DNA from: Hybos culiciformis
Taxonomy: Eukaryota; Arthropoda; Insecta; Diptera; Hybotidae
Reading direction: 5' to 3'
Assembly (NCBI GenBank): GCA_964007475.1
Contig: OZ023274.1
Location: 3,410,001 to 3,474,000 of the forward strand
DNA: 64,000 nucleotides
How positions within the stretch are numbered: the first letter of the stretch is position 1; every line of letters starts with the position of its first letter. The notes under the pieces are model-generated. The model ran no database searches, was not told where the DNA came from, and worked only from the letters and a program-made list of their open reading frames with translations. Below are positions 1 to 13,212 of the stretch, one piece after another. A program made the position numbers and the translations under genes.

Positions 1-3000
1 ATTATTCTAGAGATAGAATTTATTTCAAAAACAAGAAAACATTATATAAAAAAAAAGAGGGAAAATTAACTAAGGAAACCTCTTTCATCAACAAGAGAGA
101 TATAGAAAATTAATTAAAAATTTATTAGATTTCTTAACACAAGTTGATATAACTTTGTTTTAGTTCTTTCGTTTTTTTTTTTAAATTAAAAACAAACAAA
201 AAATTAAAAAATAAATTTATATACGTATATATTTTTGTATAGTTGGGGTCTAGTTTTCCTCCCAATTATAAGAAAAAAAAAAGTTTCGTTATTATTTTTA
301 TTTAATTTATTTATTTTTATTTTGTTTTTTTTTTTTTTTTTAGGAAAATAAAGTTTATTTATAGAGAAAACTAAATTGGCGCATATTTCTTAAAGAAAAT
401 TTATTTTTATACTCGCATTATTTATATTTTGTTTGTGTGTTTTTTTTATTCTTAATCTATTTTGAAAATAGAATTATTTCACGTTTTTTTTTTAGTATCG
501 AGAAAAAAGTTTTTTTTTTTCTTATTTAATGGGATTTATAGTGATAATTTTAGTTTTAATAAGATTTTGTGAAGTATAAAATTCAATTATTTGTTCTGTA
601 TTGGAAAATTAAAATTTCCAGATTGTGGAGTTGAGGAGTTTTAATTGAAATCTTGTTGACAAGGAAGGTAGAATCATTGAAAGTGAGCGGTAGGAAAATT
701 ATGACTATGGGTTAATTGTTTACAAATATAACAATCTTCATCGAAATCTAGACTCAAATCCGAAGTGTCTACACATAAATCTGAATGATATAATCGTATA
801 AAAATATTTCAAGACTCATCAAATGTCAAATAAATATCGTGTTTAATTTTTTTTTTACTTCTCGACTTGAACTTATTTCAGCCTTCGCCGTCGTGTCACG
901 CTGCACTCCAGGTCATCATACTTGAATTTATGCATATATAAGTTTGTATGATTCTGAAATTAAATTTGATATTTTCAATCAAAAAATTATTAAATACATT
1001 TCCCCACTTTAAAATACACGTATATATATTAACACATTTATTTATAAATAGATTGACGGCAGCGCTTATTATTAGTGTTATAAAAAAAAAACAGAGAAAA
1101 AAAAAATTTGGCTCACGCATCCTCTTGTGTTTTTTTTTTTCCAACTCTCTGGGTCATAATTATTATAATTATCGTATATCTGAACTAAAAAAAATTAAAT
1201 TTTTTTCAATGAAAAATTTATTTATGTTTTCAGTTTTACCACGTACATTACTATAACTTATAGATAATTTTTCCCCCCAAAAATATCACAAAAAATGAAT
1301 AATTTGTCATAAATTTGTTGTAAGTTTTTTTTGTTTTTTTTTGTCTCGACTCGATTGATTAAATTGATGATGGGTTGCTTGGTATGACAAATATGAAAGA
1401 ATTTTTCTTTCATAAATTAAGCTACATACATTATTTTGGTTTTGACATATTGATAATTGATTTATTATAGATATAAATTAAGTTGTCAGAAATTATGTTC
1501 AGCGTCAGAGAATTGAACTCGGATATATGATATTTATTTTGATTTTTGTTCCAGTTCCAACAAAGTTTGTTTCACCAAGCATAATATACATATTATTTTA
1601 ATACATATAAACTTAGAAATTCAAGACTTTTGAATCAAACTGTTCGTGGTGCCAAGGTGCTATAAATTCACCTAACACATTAGTTTTTACATTCTTAACT
1701 GTTGGAAAGAAATAAGCTATACTTACTATATAATAAAAAACCATTAATCAAGATATTTAAATATAGAAAATATAAAACATTTAATTGTTATGTTTTTTTG
1801 AAAAAAAATTTATTGAAATTTTTTATTAACAATATTGCCAGTGGAAATTAAATTTTTTTTCCTAAATTAGAATATCCGGTTATATGCGTTTGGTTTTAAA
1901 CTGTCTATAGAGAGTCTAATAAATTTCATAGAAATTTACTAATCTGTGAATTAATTATAACATTAAAGCAATATGTGGTATATTTTTTATTAATAATTTA
2001 TTGCTAAAAAAAAGGTAGGCATTTTTTTTTTATTGCGTAAATAAATTAGGTTTGAAAATCTATAAATTTGAACCATAGCTGAAGGAAGAGACATAAAAAT
2101 CAATATGTTACTTCTTTTTAAATTCAAAAACTTTGACTATATTATGTATAAATATTTTGCAACTTTTTTTTATCACAGATACGATTAAAATTAAAAAGTG
2201 TGAAGATGACTTCAATTTACACTAAATTGTAAAATATGAGTTTTCAGAATTTTCTTTTATTACTTACAATATGATTTTTCTACAAATTAAAAAAAATTAT
2301 TATTATTCCATGTAGTGATACAACAAGAGTCTATTCTAAAATATATATTCAATGCATGTTTGATTAAAACAATATGTAGTTTTCTATCTACTCAAGATAA
2401 GGATTATTTTTAAATCATATAAGAAAAATTATATATACTTATTTTTGTTTTTATCCTGTTAGTAAAATAGATTATCTTTTCGTCCTTTTCAGGAAATAAT
2501 AAGTATATAAAATGCATAACTTCATAAAAAGTGAATGCATTTTAAATGGAATAATGAAGTTTTGTGTTTTATATGAAATAATTTTTAATAAATGCAATTA
2601 TAATGTTGAAAATCTGACAGCATAAACATGTTTACGAAAGAGCTTATAATTTTGTATAAATTTTATGATATAGGTACATTGTTTTTTGTTTTTTTTTTTT
2701 TAAATAGAAATAACAAGTTATGTGCATTAGAAAAAAGTTTGTCAAACTATGTTGCAAAAAAAAACAAATATATAAATAAATACATGACATGGCAGAGATC
2801 TTTCTTTATAAGGTTATGAAGTAGAGTTCGTACATTTTCGCCAGCTGAAGAAGAATTTAAAGTTTGAAAAATTTAAAATGTGGTTCGAAATTAGATGTTT
2901 ATATCAGTTTGTTATATTCTGGAAGAACTGCAATATATTCGAGCTCTAATCGGAATTTCATCTTTAAATAACACATATGTAATTCTATAAAAAAGCATTG

Positions 3001-6000
3001 AATAAATTTTGTCCTTTTAAAATTGAGGGTTGATACACAATTATTGTAAATTTAGAATCTATGACCTCTAAAGAAATTGTCTGAGTATTGATTTGTATTC
3101 ATTTATTTATTTTTATTTATTTTTTTTTAAGTATCCAACTGTAATCTTCATGTGAATAATAAATCCTTATTTTAAGAGACATAAACATAAGTCTGAAGTA
3201 TATTTATATTTATTCTGAAATTTCAATATCAACTTTTCTATCCAACATAAGCTTTTCATTATCATTTTTCAACTCCCACAACTGTTTTTATATTTTTTTA
3301 TTTCAATTTAATGCGTTTTTGAGGTGAAATTGCAAGCAGATCTTTTTATTCTTAATAGAAAGTATTCCATATATACGTATTTTATTTTCTTAGTTGAAGG
3401 AAATTTAGTGTGAAAAATTTTTTTTTTTGGTTTTTTGAGGAGGTTACTTTTCATCTGAATCCCGTTTTTAGTTTCGAATTTTTAAGTTGAATTTTTCCAA
3501 AACTCAAACTCATACTCATACTGAGCGTTTAGTAAGTGCTTACAAATTACTCATTAAATAATCTACTTAAATGGAATTAAAAAAAAAAATAATAATAAAG
3601 TTTCGAGCCAATCAAAGGCAATACAAAATTAATTTTTTATTCCAAAACCAAATGACTTAGTGTATAATTGTCTTGTTATTATTCTGTTGAATTTAATTCT
3701 TCGGAAATTTTAATTCCCAAACGAAAAACATATACCTAAATACCAGAAGTTCATAGTTTGCATATTATGCAGCAATGTCATTTTGAGTGACCTCTATCTT
3801 ATTGATAAAAAATTTAAACAAATGATATCTTTAATTATTTTATGTTTTTAATGCATGCTGTGAACACTTTAGAAAAATATGTATACAATGTACATGTTTT
3901 GCAGTGTACAAAATTCAAAATAATGAATGATTTTAAGACTTCCCATAGAAAAAAAAATAATAAAATAGGGTTAAAATTGCCCGCTGGGTTAAATGAAAAG
4001 ATACTATTATGTGTATGTACTTACTTATATATTATGTACACAAAAAAAAAACAGTAGAAAAATAAAATAAAATAATAAATTATTTTTCTTTATTGCTAAC
4101 ATTAAATGCATGCATTTCTACAGTACTTTTTTTATTTCCTAAAATAATGTTGCAATGTTATATTTTATAAAAACATTATAATATAAAATAAATATTAGTA
4201 CCAAAGTTAATAATAAATAAAATACAAAAAATAAATAGATACTTGGTGGTTATTTAAAAATATTTTGAAAATAAACTTTATAGTTTTTTTAGTTTTTTAT
4301 TACTATATTGTGGTTATAAGGTATGGCGGAACCTTTAAGGAGCTTTCAATTAGCGCTATAACGGCGATAAAACGAGCTTATTTCATTCTATGGACTTCAA
4401 GAATTTCAGAATTTCCCTTAATTTGGTTTAGTTAACAAATTCGTCTGTACGTGCAATGAGGGCTATTAAAAAACTCTTTTCCACTCATATTCAGTTGCCC
4501 CACGACTGCAGTTGTAGTATATCTCTTGTGCATGTTAACGTTTTCTTAATCTATCACAGCTAAATAAATAGAGTGAAATAAGCCCATTTAATATTATTTA
4601 AAATAAAATTGAAATTCAATAGAATAGCTTAAAAATAGATATGGGTGCGATTAGAAAAAGGGAAACTTTGAAACTTTTTTATTTTTAAGTTAAGATGAAA
4701 AAAAAAATTTTTTTTGTGAAAGAAAATTTCATTTTCCACACATTCGATTTTCTTTTTTGTCAAATTTTTCTATTTTAAACTTTGCACATTTAAGTATGTA
4801 ACAAACACAATTTATATTTAGGATTCAAAAAAAATTTTTTTTTTGGCAAAAATCTAATTTCGAAATAAGGAAAAAAAAAACAAACAAATAAACATTATTT
4901 AACATTCCCTTCCTCTGTATACAAAGAGAACAACAACGATATAAATTCCAAATCAAAGAGTTTTATTTCTTTTGAACTTACCTTGGTTTTTTATTTTTTT
5001 TTTTTCTATTTTTTATAAGCAAAAAAAATAACAATATAGTCTAGTGGTGTCAAGGACGGACATTATTTTTCTTATTACAACTTTCTCTTTGTTATTTTAG
5101 TTAAGTTAAAAATTATTTTCGATTAAATTATGGAATAAGCGACAGAATATGTGAAAATTTTGGCAATTTTAGGATTTTCAAAAAAATTATATTTTTAATA
5201 TTTTCGAATTATGGAAAATATTTTTTTTGGAATTAATAGATAGAATGCTATAGATCTGCACTTGGGCTTCAAAAACTAACCTTTGCTTACAACAATTTGC
5301 AGACAGAGGCATACAGCTTTTCTTTTTTTTCTGCAATTTTCTTCTTTTTTGTATTTTCAGGTTGTTGGAATTGTTTTTTTTTGATAAAATACAAGTGTTT
5401 AAGGATTCTGAAAAGGCGGCCAGTATTTGAATTTAATAGCAGATAGTCTTTTATAAGTGCCTGTGTAAAAACCTAGTTTTGATTATAAGGTCTGCAGAAT
5501 AATCAGGCTAATATTTATTTATTTTAAATTAAAATTTTTTGAATGTATGTATATAAATACGAATAGATTTATTTTGTAATAAATATACCATTATACACCC
5601 TAGACGGGGCATGTCCAACTCAATAGGCTAGCTGGGCTAAATAAGAATAAAAATTTGTTGCGCCACAATACGATTCTCAAGCAAGAACATTTCTAGAATT
5701 GTCCAACTTAATAAATAAAGCAATAATATCTTTTCAGCTTTGTGAGCTTCAAAATTGTGCTTACTAATTCAGCGAATTAAGGTGCAACGATAGGCACTGA
5801 CTGAAAATTTTTAAATTGGTTTTTAAAACGAAATTTTAACAGTTTTTTATTTTTAATATGACATGCAATTTCAACCTACGATGATGATGAGGTAAACATT
5901 GAAAAATTTTCCTTTATAATTTTTTTTCTTTTATTTAACCACACGTAAATAACTATGTATGTTATGTGTATAAATACAGGTACATAATTATTTTACATAA

Positions 6001-7902
6001 AGGGTATATTGTTGATGTAAACATTGAATTTATAATGTTTTTTTTTTTTCATATACATCGCATTCAATTAAAAATGGTTAGATACAGATTTAATCCAAAC
6101 AAAAAAAAAATAGAAAGCTTTTTTTGCCAAAAAAAAGTGAAAATGTTATTGATTTATCTGAATTTTTTTTTATGTCACCTTCATGATATGCTTGACAAAA
6201 AAAAAAACTGAAATTGTTGCGATGCTAGAATATACATATACTGAAAATAAATTTATTTATGTAAACATAATTTTAACATAATATCTGTGGAATATAAAAA
6301 TGTACTTAAAATATATTTTTAATTTTGTTGATGTTAAGCTTTTCTTAATTAGCTAAAAAAAAAAAAGTATATTCTAGTTACAGAGTTTTTTATGTTTAAA
6401 TAGAATTTGGACTCTCTCAGGTTAAGAACCGAGCTTTCAAAGCCAGTACAAAGATGTATAATTGTTTAATAATAAAAAAATAAAAATAAGCTACAAAAAA
6501 ATGTTTTAATAAAAAAAAAGAAGCAAAATTTTAAGTTAATATGATAGTATAAGTAGCAATATATGTGTATAATTAAGTAAATTACTATTAGGTGTTATAT
6601 AGTTTTTTGTCCTTCAGTATATCTTTTACAATTTAGGACAAAATGTTTAACCTTAATTCCATTTCTCTGCATTTTTATATAATTATACATTGTTTTATAA
6701 TTAAGTTTAATTAATTTTTTTTTTGTTTGCTCTTTTCTAAATGATAGTCAAAAATACAAATATGACATATTTTATACTTATTATATTTTTGTATGCCTTA
6801 AAATACATATTGGGTAAAATATTATGTTACACAGCAGACATCATAATGCCTAATAGATAGAAAAAAATAAAATAAAATATAGATTAATTTACAGACGCAC
6901 GTTTTATATAAATCTATTATATTTTATGACATGCGATTATAAATATATGCTTATTTTCTTGTCACATTTTTTTTTCCATCGTTTTTAATTATAATTATGT
7001 TGTAATATTTTTAACCTAAATTTAACAAAAAAAAAAAAAAAAAAAATGTATATGATAACTATTATTATTTATTTGTTCAAAATAAACCATACATTCATAT
7101 GTTGTACATTTATGACAAAAAGTTTCACATTGCTCGTGACATTTTATATTTTATATATTTATTTACAAAACATAATAATAAAAAAAGAAATTATTGCTTA
7201 CTTATATTTATACAAAGTTAAAAAGATATTTTTATAACACACGTGTATTAACAATGTAATTAAAATTCATATACTTACGTGTAAAATTACTTGTACACAT
7301 ATTATTATTATTATTAATTACTTATATTGTTTTATGAAATGTGTCGAATAGCATAGTAGGTAAAATTAAAAATTTCTATTTAATTTATTTTTTAACCCTT
7401 ACTGCTTTAAAATAAATTGCCATACATGCGACATCGTCTGTGTCCTTGAAAAATATTTTGCGAAAAAATAAAAAAAATAAATTATTTTACGAATATAATT
7501 AATTTGATGGTAAGACATAAAAAGTAGGCTATGGTTCGTGTTTGTAATAAAAGTTTGTTTAGCCTGTACTCAATACATTTATTTTTTTTTTTAAATTAAA
7601 CAATTGTTAATCCAATGGTTAAATTTCACCAAAATTTTAGTGAGATTATTGCGATCGATCCTAAATTCACAATAAACTCTAGATTGTGTTAAAATCGATT
7701 CTATTCCAAATTTGCTGACTTGCGTCGATCATTCCCTTCTGATTTTGAGGTCAAATTTAATGTTAAAACTTCGATAGAGTTAACATGATAATTGAAGAAT
7801 AATTTCTAAATTAATTTGCCCAATCCAAAGTATATGTTTTAACAAAAATTTTAATCAATTTTATTCGCAATGGTTGTTGTTACACAAAAGACTTCAACTT
7901 AT
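1..7902. other. A+T-rich non-coding stretch, no gene seen
   Basis: This stretch is dominated by A and T runs and short microsatellite-like words. The few open frames, up to about 100 codons, are rich in Phe, Ile, Lys and Asn, resemble no family I know and overlap on both strands, so I do not call them genes. A 20-base A run lies at 7027-7046. It could be the tail of an old retroposed copy, but no body is recognisable upstream. Around 5595-5720 the sequence is slightly less A+T-rich without a readable frame. I saw no tRNA-, rRNA- or transposase-like sequence. Confidence 0.6.
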
Positions 7903-7910
7903 AGGTAATA

Positions 7911-8321
7911 TAGGCTGACCATACATCCCGTTTTAAACGGGACAGTCCCTTTTTGGTTGAAATTGTCCCGGTGTCCCAACTAAATCATTCGGGACGTTCA
8001 TTTGTCCCGTTTTCCGTTCTCTAAAAAAACTATTATGTGTTGAAAATGGCTTAATAGTTTTTTGTTAAACCACTTTTTTTTTTCTTTTAACGAATTTCCA
8101 AAAAAAAAATTCTTCAAGCTTAAAATATTTATAAAATTGTACCAACTTAATTTTTTATTACAAAATTTTGAAATAATTTAATTTTTATATAATAAAAGTC
8201 TTTATAATTGTTTAATTTTTAATAACAAATCTTATTATTTTTTGTAATATTTCACTAATATTAGAATTAGATTTCAACGATTATTGTCCCGTTTTTCGGA
8301 TCCAAAATTATGGTCAGCCTA
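7911..8321. mobile_element. hAT-like non-autonomous DNA transposon (MITE), 411 bp
   Basis: The element begins TAGGCTGACCATA and ends with its exact reverse complement, giving perfect 13-bp terminal inverted repeats. It is flanked by an 8-bp direct repeat, AGGTAATA, at 7903-7910 and 8322-8329, and the base after each copy (T) also matches. An 8-bp target duplication with short terminal repeats is the signature of the hAT superfamily. There is no transposase frame, so it would depend on an enzyme supplied elsewhere. A motif close to GTCCCGTTTT recurs near both ends, partly inverted, and is a plausible set of subterminal transposase-binding sites. The ends and duplication are seen directly; the superfamily is inferred from them. 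Confidence 0.85.
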
Positions 8322-8820
8322 AGGTAATATGTACTTTTGAAGTATGTGTACTTCACATATTAGGTACATTCATTTCACTGTTGTTTTTTTTTTATTAATT
8401 CAAGTTCGCGTGAAAATTGCAACAAATAAAATTTAATATTATAATTATAATTTTAGCTTGAAATGAAATGCCAAACGGCGATTCATTATTTTGGAATATA
8501 AATTGTTGGCGACGTAATTAATTTCTGACATTGGATTTTGTTTTTTGTTTTTATCGAAAGTCACGCAAATGAAGATATAAAAGGACACTTTAATATAGTT
8601 TGTATAGTTTGTATATATGTATATTCGTTTTTATCCTTGCCCAAACTATGAAGTTGAGAGAAATATTTTCGTTATGACGTAGAAAACAAAAAAAAAAAAA
8701 ATAAATAAAGAAAAATTTAAAAGTAAAATGTTTTTTATATATAATTTGATGAAATCGTGCAACTTTTAATCAATAAAAAATGTAAATTAGTTGTAAGTTT
8801 TCTAACATGAAATCAAAATG

Positions 8821-8921
8821 GGTAAGGTCGTTAGATAGATATAGAGAAAGAGAGCCTTCTTGCTTTCACTTTTTTGATTTAACAGTGAAATAGACAGTTG
8901 TAGAAATTAGTTAGACCTTAC
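8821..8921. repeat. Short foldback sequence, about 100 bp
   Basis: GGTAAGGTC at 8821-8829 is matched by its reverse complement GACCTTACC at 8913-8921, with weaker complementarity just inside (GTTAG against TTAGTTA). The enclosed sequence includes an AG-rich patch. No target-site duplication is clear. It could be a very small MITE, a decayed element or a chance hairpin. Confidence 0.3.
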
Positions 8922-9074
8922 CTCTAAGTTTGGGGTTCAATAGGATTGAAATGAAACTAGGTTTCAATTTCATTTTGGATCGTAAAATACAAATTGAAAT
9001 TTTTGATACTAATTTGTCGGAACTATTTTATAAATTACATAAAAATTTTCCAAACTAAATATATATTATTTAAT

Positions 9075-9109
9075 AGTTTTTTTTCTTAATTTTCTTTTCA
9101 GGTATGTTG
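9075..9109 (+). promoter_or_regulatory. Candidate recursive splice site (AG|GTATGT)
   Basis: A pyrimidine-rich tract (9077-9100) ends in CAG at 9101 and is followed at once by GTATGTTG from 9102. A 3' splice site is thus joined to a 5' splice site with no exon between, which is the known structure of recursive splicing (ratchet) points in long insect introns. A branch-point-like ACTAAAT lies upstream near 9053. The same 20 bases occur again at 62928-62954. If functional, the host gene is transcribed on the plus strand and this window is intronic. T-rich DNA produces weak matches often, so the call rests on the shared long match and the good GTATGT donor. Confidence 0.35.
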
Positions 9110-10619
9110 TCATAATGTTGTCAAATAAATAGTTTATAGGGTAAGATTTCAATCATCGTTTTAAAATAAATATCAATATAAGTTAATGCTTTTTTTTACT
9201 TCGCAAAGTTAACTGGCTAACTACGAAAAATCATCATTTTTACTAGATCTCGTTTTAAAAATAAGCGTAGTGGACTTAATATCAGATTTTTTTTGGAAAA
9301 TCTAATTTAAAGCTTTTTTTTTAAATTGAAGGCGTAAACTTATACAATTTTTTTTTTTTCATATTTCACTTTAAAAAAACAAAATATAAAATACACAACA
9401 TGTAATTTATTTTTAAACCCTTTTTCGTTTGTTTATCAATTTATGTACAAACAAATGACACAAGAATTTTGATGGAGTTTATTATAAAAAAAAAATAAAT
9501 AAATAAAAAATTCAATTTATTTTGAAAATCTCGCAGATTTTTACGCGAATAAAAAATTCTAAAATACATTAATAATGCTTTTATATTTTGAAGAATTTTT
9601 TTTTTTTCATACCCACATTTTCTGCACAAAATTTATTAAAAATATTTTGTACAAAGTTTTCATAAAATAAATGGCTGTGAAAATTTAAGAATTGTTATAT
9701 TGTTCGTCATCGTCAGTGATGACTTCAAAATAAGAATTAAGTTAAAACTAGCCACATCTAATTCAGGTTTATAATTTATCTCAACTTATTTACAAAATCC
9801 AATATTTTGACTTCTGTCTGTGGAAGTCACTAAATAGAAAATACTATTTTTAAGATATTTAAACTTCAAAGTTTAAAATATATATAAGACATTTGTATGT
9901 CAATGGTTTTCGAACTCAACAACTTTTAAACGAAATGGACATAGGACTTTGCCATTTTTCCGTATTAAAATGTAAGCGATTAGTATTCTTTTACGATATG
10001 TATTATTTTAACAAATTTTAACTTTTATGGAATTTTTTTTTTTAAATTTGCATTTTATTAGAAATGCATATTTTTTAGGCTATAAAAAATTTCGATTGTA
10101 TAATAAACATTAAGTGTATACTTTTCTATAAAATATGATTTTTTCACAGTAAAATTTATTAAATTTTTCCAATCAAATACATATTATGATTTTATTGGGC
10201 TTATAACATTGAAGTAAAAAATAAACAAGATACACTACGTATATAGATACATAAATTATAAAGGAATATGAAAATTTTATTATACGCTTGATCTATTTTT
10301 CATGGTTTTTATACCTTATAACGTATTATATTCTTCCTGATTCATGAAAATAAAATTGATTAGGAAAAATAACTTCTATACTCACAGTGTTTTGACAATA
10401 TAACCATCAGTACTGATATTTCTTATACATGAATAATAATTGTATTGCTTCTGGGTATCAGGATCAGGGAGCCATGATAAATTATTGCTATTATTAATAT
10501 GTATAGCATTTTATTGACTTAGGAGGACTACATAAGTTTTAAAATCAATTTAATCAAAAATAATTTGAGCTCTAGCATTTAGAAGCATTGGAATATCGTT
10601 TTTGTTAATAACTTCTTTA

Positions 10620-10930
10620 CTAAACTGAATGGCAATTAGCCTACCACTTTTTCTTGTAACCAAAGCTGTTCGGCGATTAAATGGGGCATATCCAATTATT
10701 TATATCCTGGCAAGGAGTAAAAGATCATCTATAGAAGTCTTAATGATATTCCAGGAAGTGGAAAAATTCTTAAACACTACGAGGTGCATTCGACTCGTTT
10801 AATAGCCGTAAAAAAATGGTTCGCCAGTCCTAATTGGAAACTCATTCAAGTAGACGAATTCTGCCACTCTATTCAACCAATCAACCATCAAAAGATTAAA
10901 GAAAATCTCAATATCGTTATCCTTGGAAAA
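10620..10930 (+). pseudogene. Decayed coding-like patch of unknown origin
   Basis: This patch is visibly less A+T-rich than its surroundings. A plus-strand frame is open from 10721 to past 10930 without a proper start. It reads like ordinary protein, including DIPGSGKILKHYEV and then KKWFASPNWKLIQVDEF, with varied residues rather than Lys/Asn/Ile/Phe repeats. A second frame just upstream (about 10650-10715) also reads smoothly, for example RLNGAYPIIYILA, as expected if a frameshift separates two parts of one old frame. I do not recognise the family. A transposon-encoded protein remnant or a host pseudogene are both possible, and a chance open frame is not excluded. Confidence 0.25.
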
Positions 10931-11578
10931 AAAAAAAAAATTATGTACATATGTTATTTGTATGTCTACATTGTACATTATTTTGAAATTCTTATATACA
11001 TTTACATATAATATAACTAGCATTATTGTGTTTAAAGGAAAATCAGTTTTTCTTTATTTTTTTAATGCGAAGGTATATGTAACAGATTTTTCCATTTTTT
11101 ATTTTTTACTTCATCATAACATACACAAATCAATCAAGGCTACATTATTATCTTTTCAATAAATATTAAATTTCTTCAAGAGTTAAATTGAATTTTATCA
11201 ACATTATAAATAGATTCCAAAATATATGAAGACATAAAATAAGATTCGTATGATAATAATGATGTTATTAATTTTTTTTGTATTTGTATCAGTTTCAAAT
11301 ATATTGTTGATCTTGATATGGTATTTATTAGTATATGTAGAATTGACTTCAAAGGTTAACTTAATTTTAGGAAAATTTTGAAAGTCAAGGAATAGGCTTA
11401 TATTTTTATCTAAGTCTTTACCTAGAAATTTCTTGATTGTTTTAAAATTTTTATGTAAAAATTATTAAATTTTTTGATTTTTTTACTTATTTATTTCATT
11501 GAAAGAACTAATATTAAGGTCAAAATATATAAGAATTGAATTTTGTATATTTGCAAGGACATCATTGAAAAGGATTGT

Positions 11579-11603
11579 ATAATAATAATAATAATAATAA
11601 TAA
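11579..11603. repeat. (AAT)n microsatellite
   Basis: About eight uninterrupted AAT units lie in otherwise plain A+T-rich DNA. No function is implied. Confidence 0.9.
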
Positions 11604-12067
11604 ATACAACAAGTGTTCAAAAACAGTAAAAATAATTTGTTATATCCTTGTCATTGATACAAGCAATATTTTCTTTAACAAGGATACAATATTCAAAAAA
11701 TTGTTAAATAATAATTTTCATTTTTCTTTTATGCAAGGACATGTTGAAAAAACAAAAATACAAAATTAACCATTACATTATTTGCGTACATGTAGACTTA
11801 AAAATATAACTAGACTATACATACTATTATACTTAATTCATAATCAACAAAAAAGTTATTCTATATTATTTATATTTAAGAAGATATTTTCTGCCTAAAA
11901 TAAAATTTGATTAAATAGGCAGTTATTATGTTAGTATAAGTATATGATAACGTAAATCATTAAATTTTAACTTAAAAATACATTATGTGGATATGATTCT
12001 TCGAAATCAAACTTTTCTAATAAATTATGTTTTACTATTTCACTTTCTTATACAAAAAAAAAACCAT

Positions 12068-12135
12068 TGGCGTTAGTTGGTATTACCATTATTCGATGAT
12101 GTGTTCATTCGTGGGTTCGATTCCCATCTCTGGAT
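12068..12135 (+). repeat. tRNA-like sequence, possible SINE head or tRNA remnant
   Basis: GTGGGTTCGATTCCCAT (12111-12127) matches the Pol III B box (GGTTCGANTCC) and folds as a tRNA T arm: a 5-bp stem including one G-T pair and a 7-base loop TTCGATT. An A-box-like TTAGTTGGTATTAC starts near 12073, about 40 bases upstream, which is an acceptable spacing. The flanks do not form a matching acceptor stem, so this is not an intact tRNA gene. A degraded tRNA-derived SINE head is the best reading; chance is possible. Confidence 0.35.
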
Positions 12136-13212
12136 GGAATTTGATTCAATACAATTTTATAACTTTTAAAATCTTTCTTTAAGTTTCAAAACGTATACAG
12201 AACTTAATTCTAATAATATTAATCCTTCCGGGTCGCCACACTGACGTTTATGTCATTTTACATTGTTCTTGAATTATATATGTATGAAAATTATTTGAAA
12301 ACTTTATTATTATCAGAACGACTAAACAGATGTAGAAATATTATTTAACTTTAATATTAATATCACGAATTTAATATATACAATATTTATATTTTTGGCG
12401 GCCGGTATAATTAGAATTAAATTTGACTTAAAGCAAAACATTTTTATTTTCGATTAAAAAAAAATTAAAAAAAAAATACAAATTATCCGTGTCTTAATAA
12501 TTTCCTTAAAATGATTTTCTTTTATTTTCCTGATTAAGCATTGATTACTCTAATGGAATATTTATTATTAAAAAAAAAAAAAATGATATTTATTAAATAT
12601 TCCTCTCTCTAATATAAAGATAAAATAAAATTCAGGAAGTAATCTTTATTTATTTTTTTATATTTATTTTTTATTTTTATTTATTTGTTTTTTTATTTTT
12701 TTGAAAATTAACATGAATGAGAAAAATACTTATAAAAAGAATAAAAAAAAAAATCCTCAAGGGTATTTACAACATTCGTCGTTATATAAGTGTGTCCTCT
12801 CTCTAATATCAAGGATAACAAAAAATAAAAAAAATTTATTTCAAGGTAAAATTTGAATTGAGTCCTGCAAAAGAAAAAATATAAATAATAAAGTAATACT
12901 ATATAGGAATTTTATTCGTTTTTATTTATTTATTTTTATTTTTTTTATTTTTTATGTTTTTTATGTTTTAACAACAAAACTTTTTTTTTAACATGAAATT
13001 TCTTTGTCGTCCAGGAGATTATTTTTCTACAAATAGAAATAAAAAAAAAAAGTCTTTTCTTTTTTTTGTTACTAAGAATTTCGAAATAAGATTTGTCATA
13101 TCTGCTAAAAAAAAAATATTATCGTTAATATTCTGAATTCCATTCCTATTATTTGCTATTCGTTTTGGAATTTTCATTGCATTTTGTTGATAAAGTGCCT
13201 AACATTGTTAGT

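Larger units (their letters stand above)
8331..10619. other. A+T-rich non-coding stretch
   Basis: Apart from the small foldback and the candidate recursive splice site listed separately, nothing identifiable was found. The sequence is mainly A and T runs with no convincing reading frame on either strand. Confidence 0.5.
10931..13212. other. A+T-rich non-coding stretch
   Basis: Apart from the AAT microsatellite and the tRNA-like sequence, no gene was found. Long A runs and TTTAT-type words dominate from 12400 to 13100. Confidence 0.5.

Noticed and set aside
948..1256. 102-codon plus-strand frame overlapping an 82-codon minus-strand frame
   Set aside because: Both strands are open because of local composition. 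The proteins are Lys/Phe/Ile-rich, have homopolymer-derived residues and match no family known to me.
7027..7046. 20-base A run as a retroposon tail
   Set aside because: There is no recognisable element body upstream and no flanking target duplication. Such A runs are common throughout this window.
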